Of a DNA stretch of 64,000 bases, positions 63,862 to 64,000 are shown in pieces. This stretch comes from Callaeas wilsoni (lineage: Eukaryota > Chordata > Aves > Passeriformes > Callaeidae): contig VWPU01017832.1 of NCBI GenBank assembly GCA_013398955.1, positions 87,018 through 151,017 of the forward strand, in the 5' to 3' direction. The notes under the pieces are model-generated. The model did not search any database. It was not told the DNA's origin and saw only the letters and a list, made by a program, of their open reading frames with translations. The translations under genes and the position numbers were made by a program. Positions within the stretch are counted from its first letter, which is position 1, and each line of letters begins with the position of its first letter.

Positions 63862-64000
63862 GCTGCCGTCGGGCGGAGGTGGCGGACGCCGTGCCGAGGG
63901 TCGGGGTCACTGCCGGTGCCCGGGGCGGTGGCGGTGCCGGGGGCAAGGGCGGCGCCGGGGCGGTGCCGGTGCCGGGGGCAAGGGCGGTGCCGGGGCGGTG
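63862..64000 (-). promoter_or_regulatory. CFAP58: GC-rich 5' leader/promoter of CFAP58
   Basis: Very GC- and CpG-rich sequence directly upstream of the ATG, unlike the AT-rich introns. It has several GGGCGG (Sp1-type) cores on the plus strand, no obvious TATA box, and an in-frame TGA at 63909-63907. This fits a CpG-island promoter or first exon. The transcription start is not visible, and the region runs out of the window. Confidence 0.6.
63936..64000. repeat. 35-bp GC-rich tandem repeat (minisatellite), cut by window edge
   Basis: A unit beginning GCCGGGGGCAAGGGCGG starts at 63936 and again at 63971. The second copy is cut at 30 bases by the window end and differs from the first at one visible position (C to T at base 18). 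A decayed partial copy is visible at about 63916-63935. G runs on the plus strand (the template strand of CFAP58) could form a G-quadruplex; the third loop is longer than the classical seven bases. Confidence 0.85.

Noticed and set aside
1..64000. CRISPR arrays, operons, tRNA or rRNA genes, retroviral LTR pairs
   Set aside because: None seen. The window is a vertebrate locus and no spaced repeat array, cloverleaf or LTR pair was found by eye.

Overview
The window is vertebrate nuclear DNA, almost certainly from a bird. Several 5'-truncated CR1 LINEs of avian type, with their short CATAGAAT/ATTCTATG tails, lie among AT-rich introns with few other repeats. The species cannot be named from the sequence.

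One protein-coding gene fills the window: a complete, intact CFAP58 (CCDC147; cilia and flagella associated protein 58) on the minus strand. The ATG is at 63861 and the stop codon at 7874-7876. I reconstructed 18 coding exons by hand. Every intron is GT...AG, every split codon joins in frame, and the exons sum to 2619 nt, that is 872 residues plus a stop, the length I recall for human CFAP58. The product is a nearly continuous coiled coil with a short non-helical C-terminal tail. It is a structural component of motile cilia and sperm flagella.

Layout: 1-278 is unexplained sequence in a long open frame. 279-1105 is a minus-strand CR1. 1106-7742 is the region 3' of CFAP58, with one plus-strand CR1 (5631-6174) and no recognised gene. 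7743-7748 is the likely CFAP58 poly(A) signal. 7874-63861 is CFAP58, with introns from 232 bp to 17.3 kb. 63862-64000 is a GC-rich 5' leader or promoter that runs into a 35-bp tandem repeat at the window edge. Further CR1 copies lie in introns 17, 15 and 1.

I found no undescribed multi-gene system. The points most worth checking are a near-consensus p53-family palindrome in intron 9, a sharp GC/CpG peak around exon 16, the 35-bp GC repeat in the leader, tandem AT repeats at the poly(A) site, and an intergenic open frame with a signal-peptide-like start. No tRNA, rRNA, CRISPR array or recognisable retrovirus was seen.
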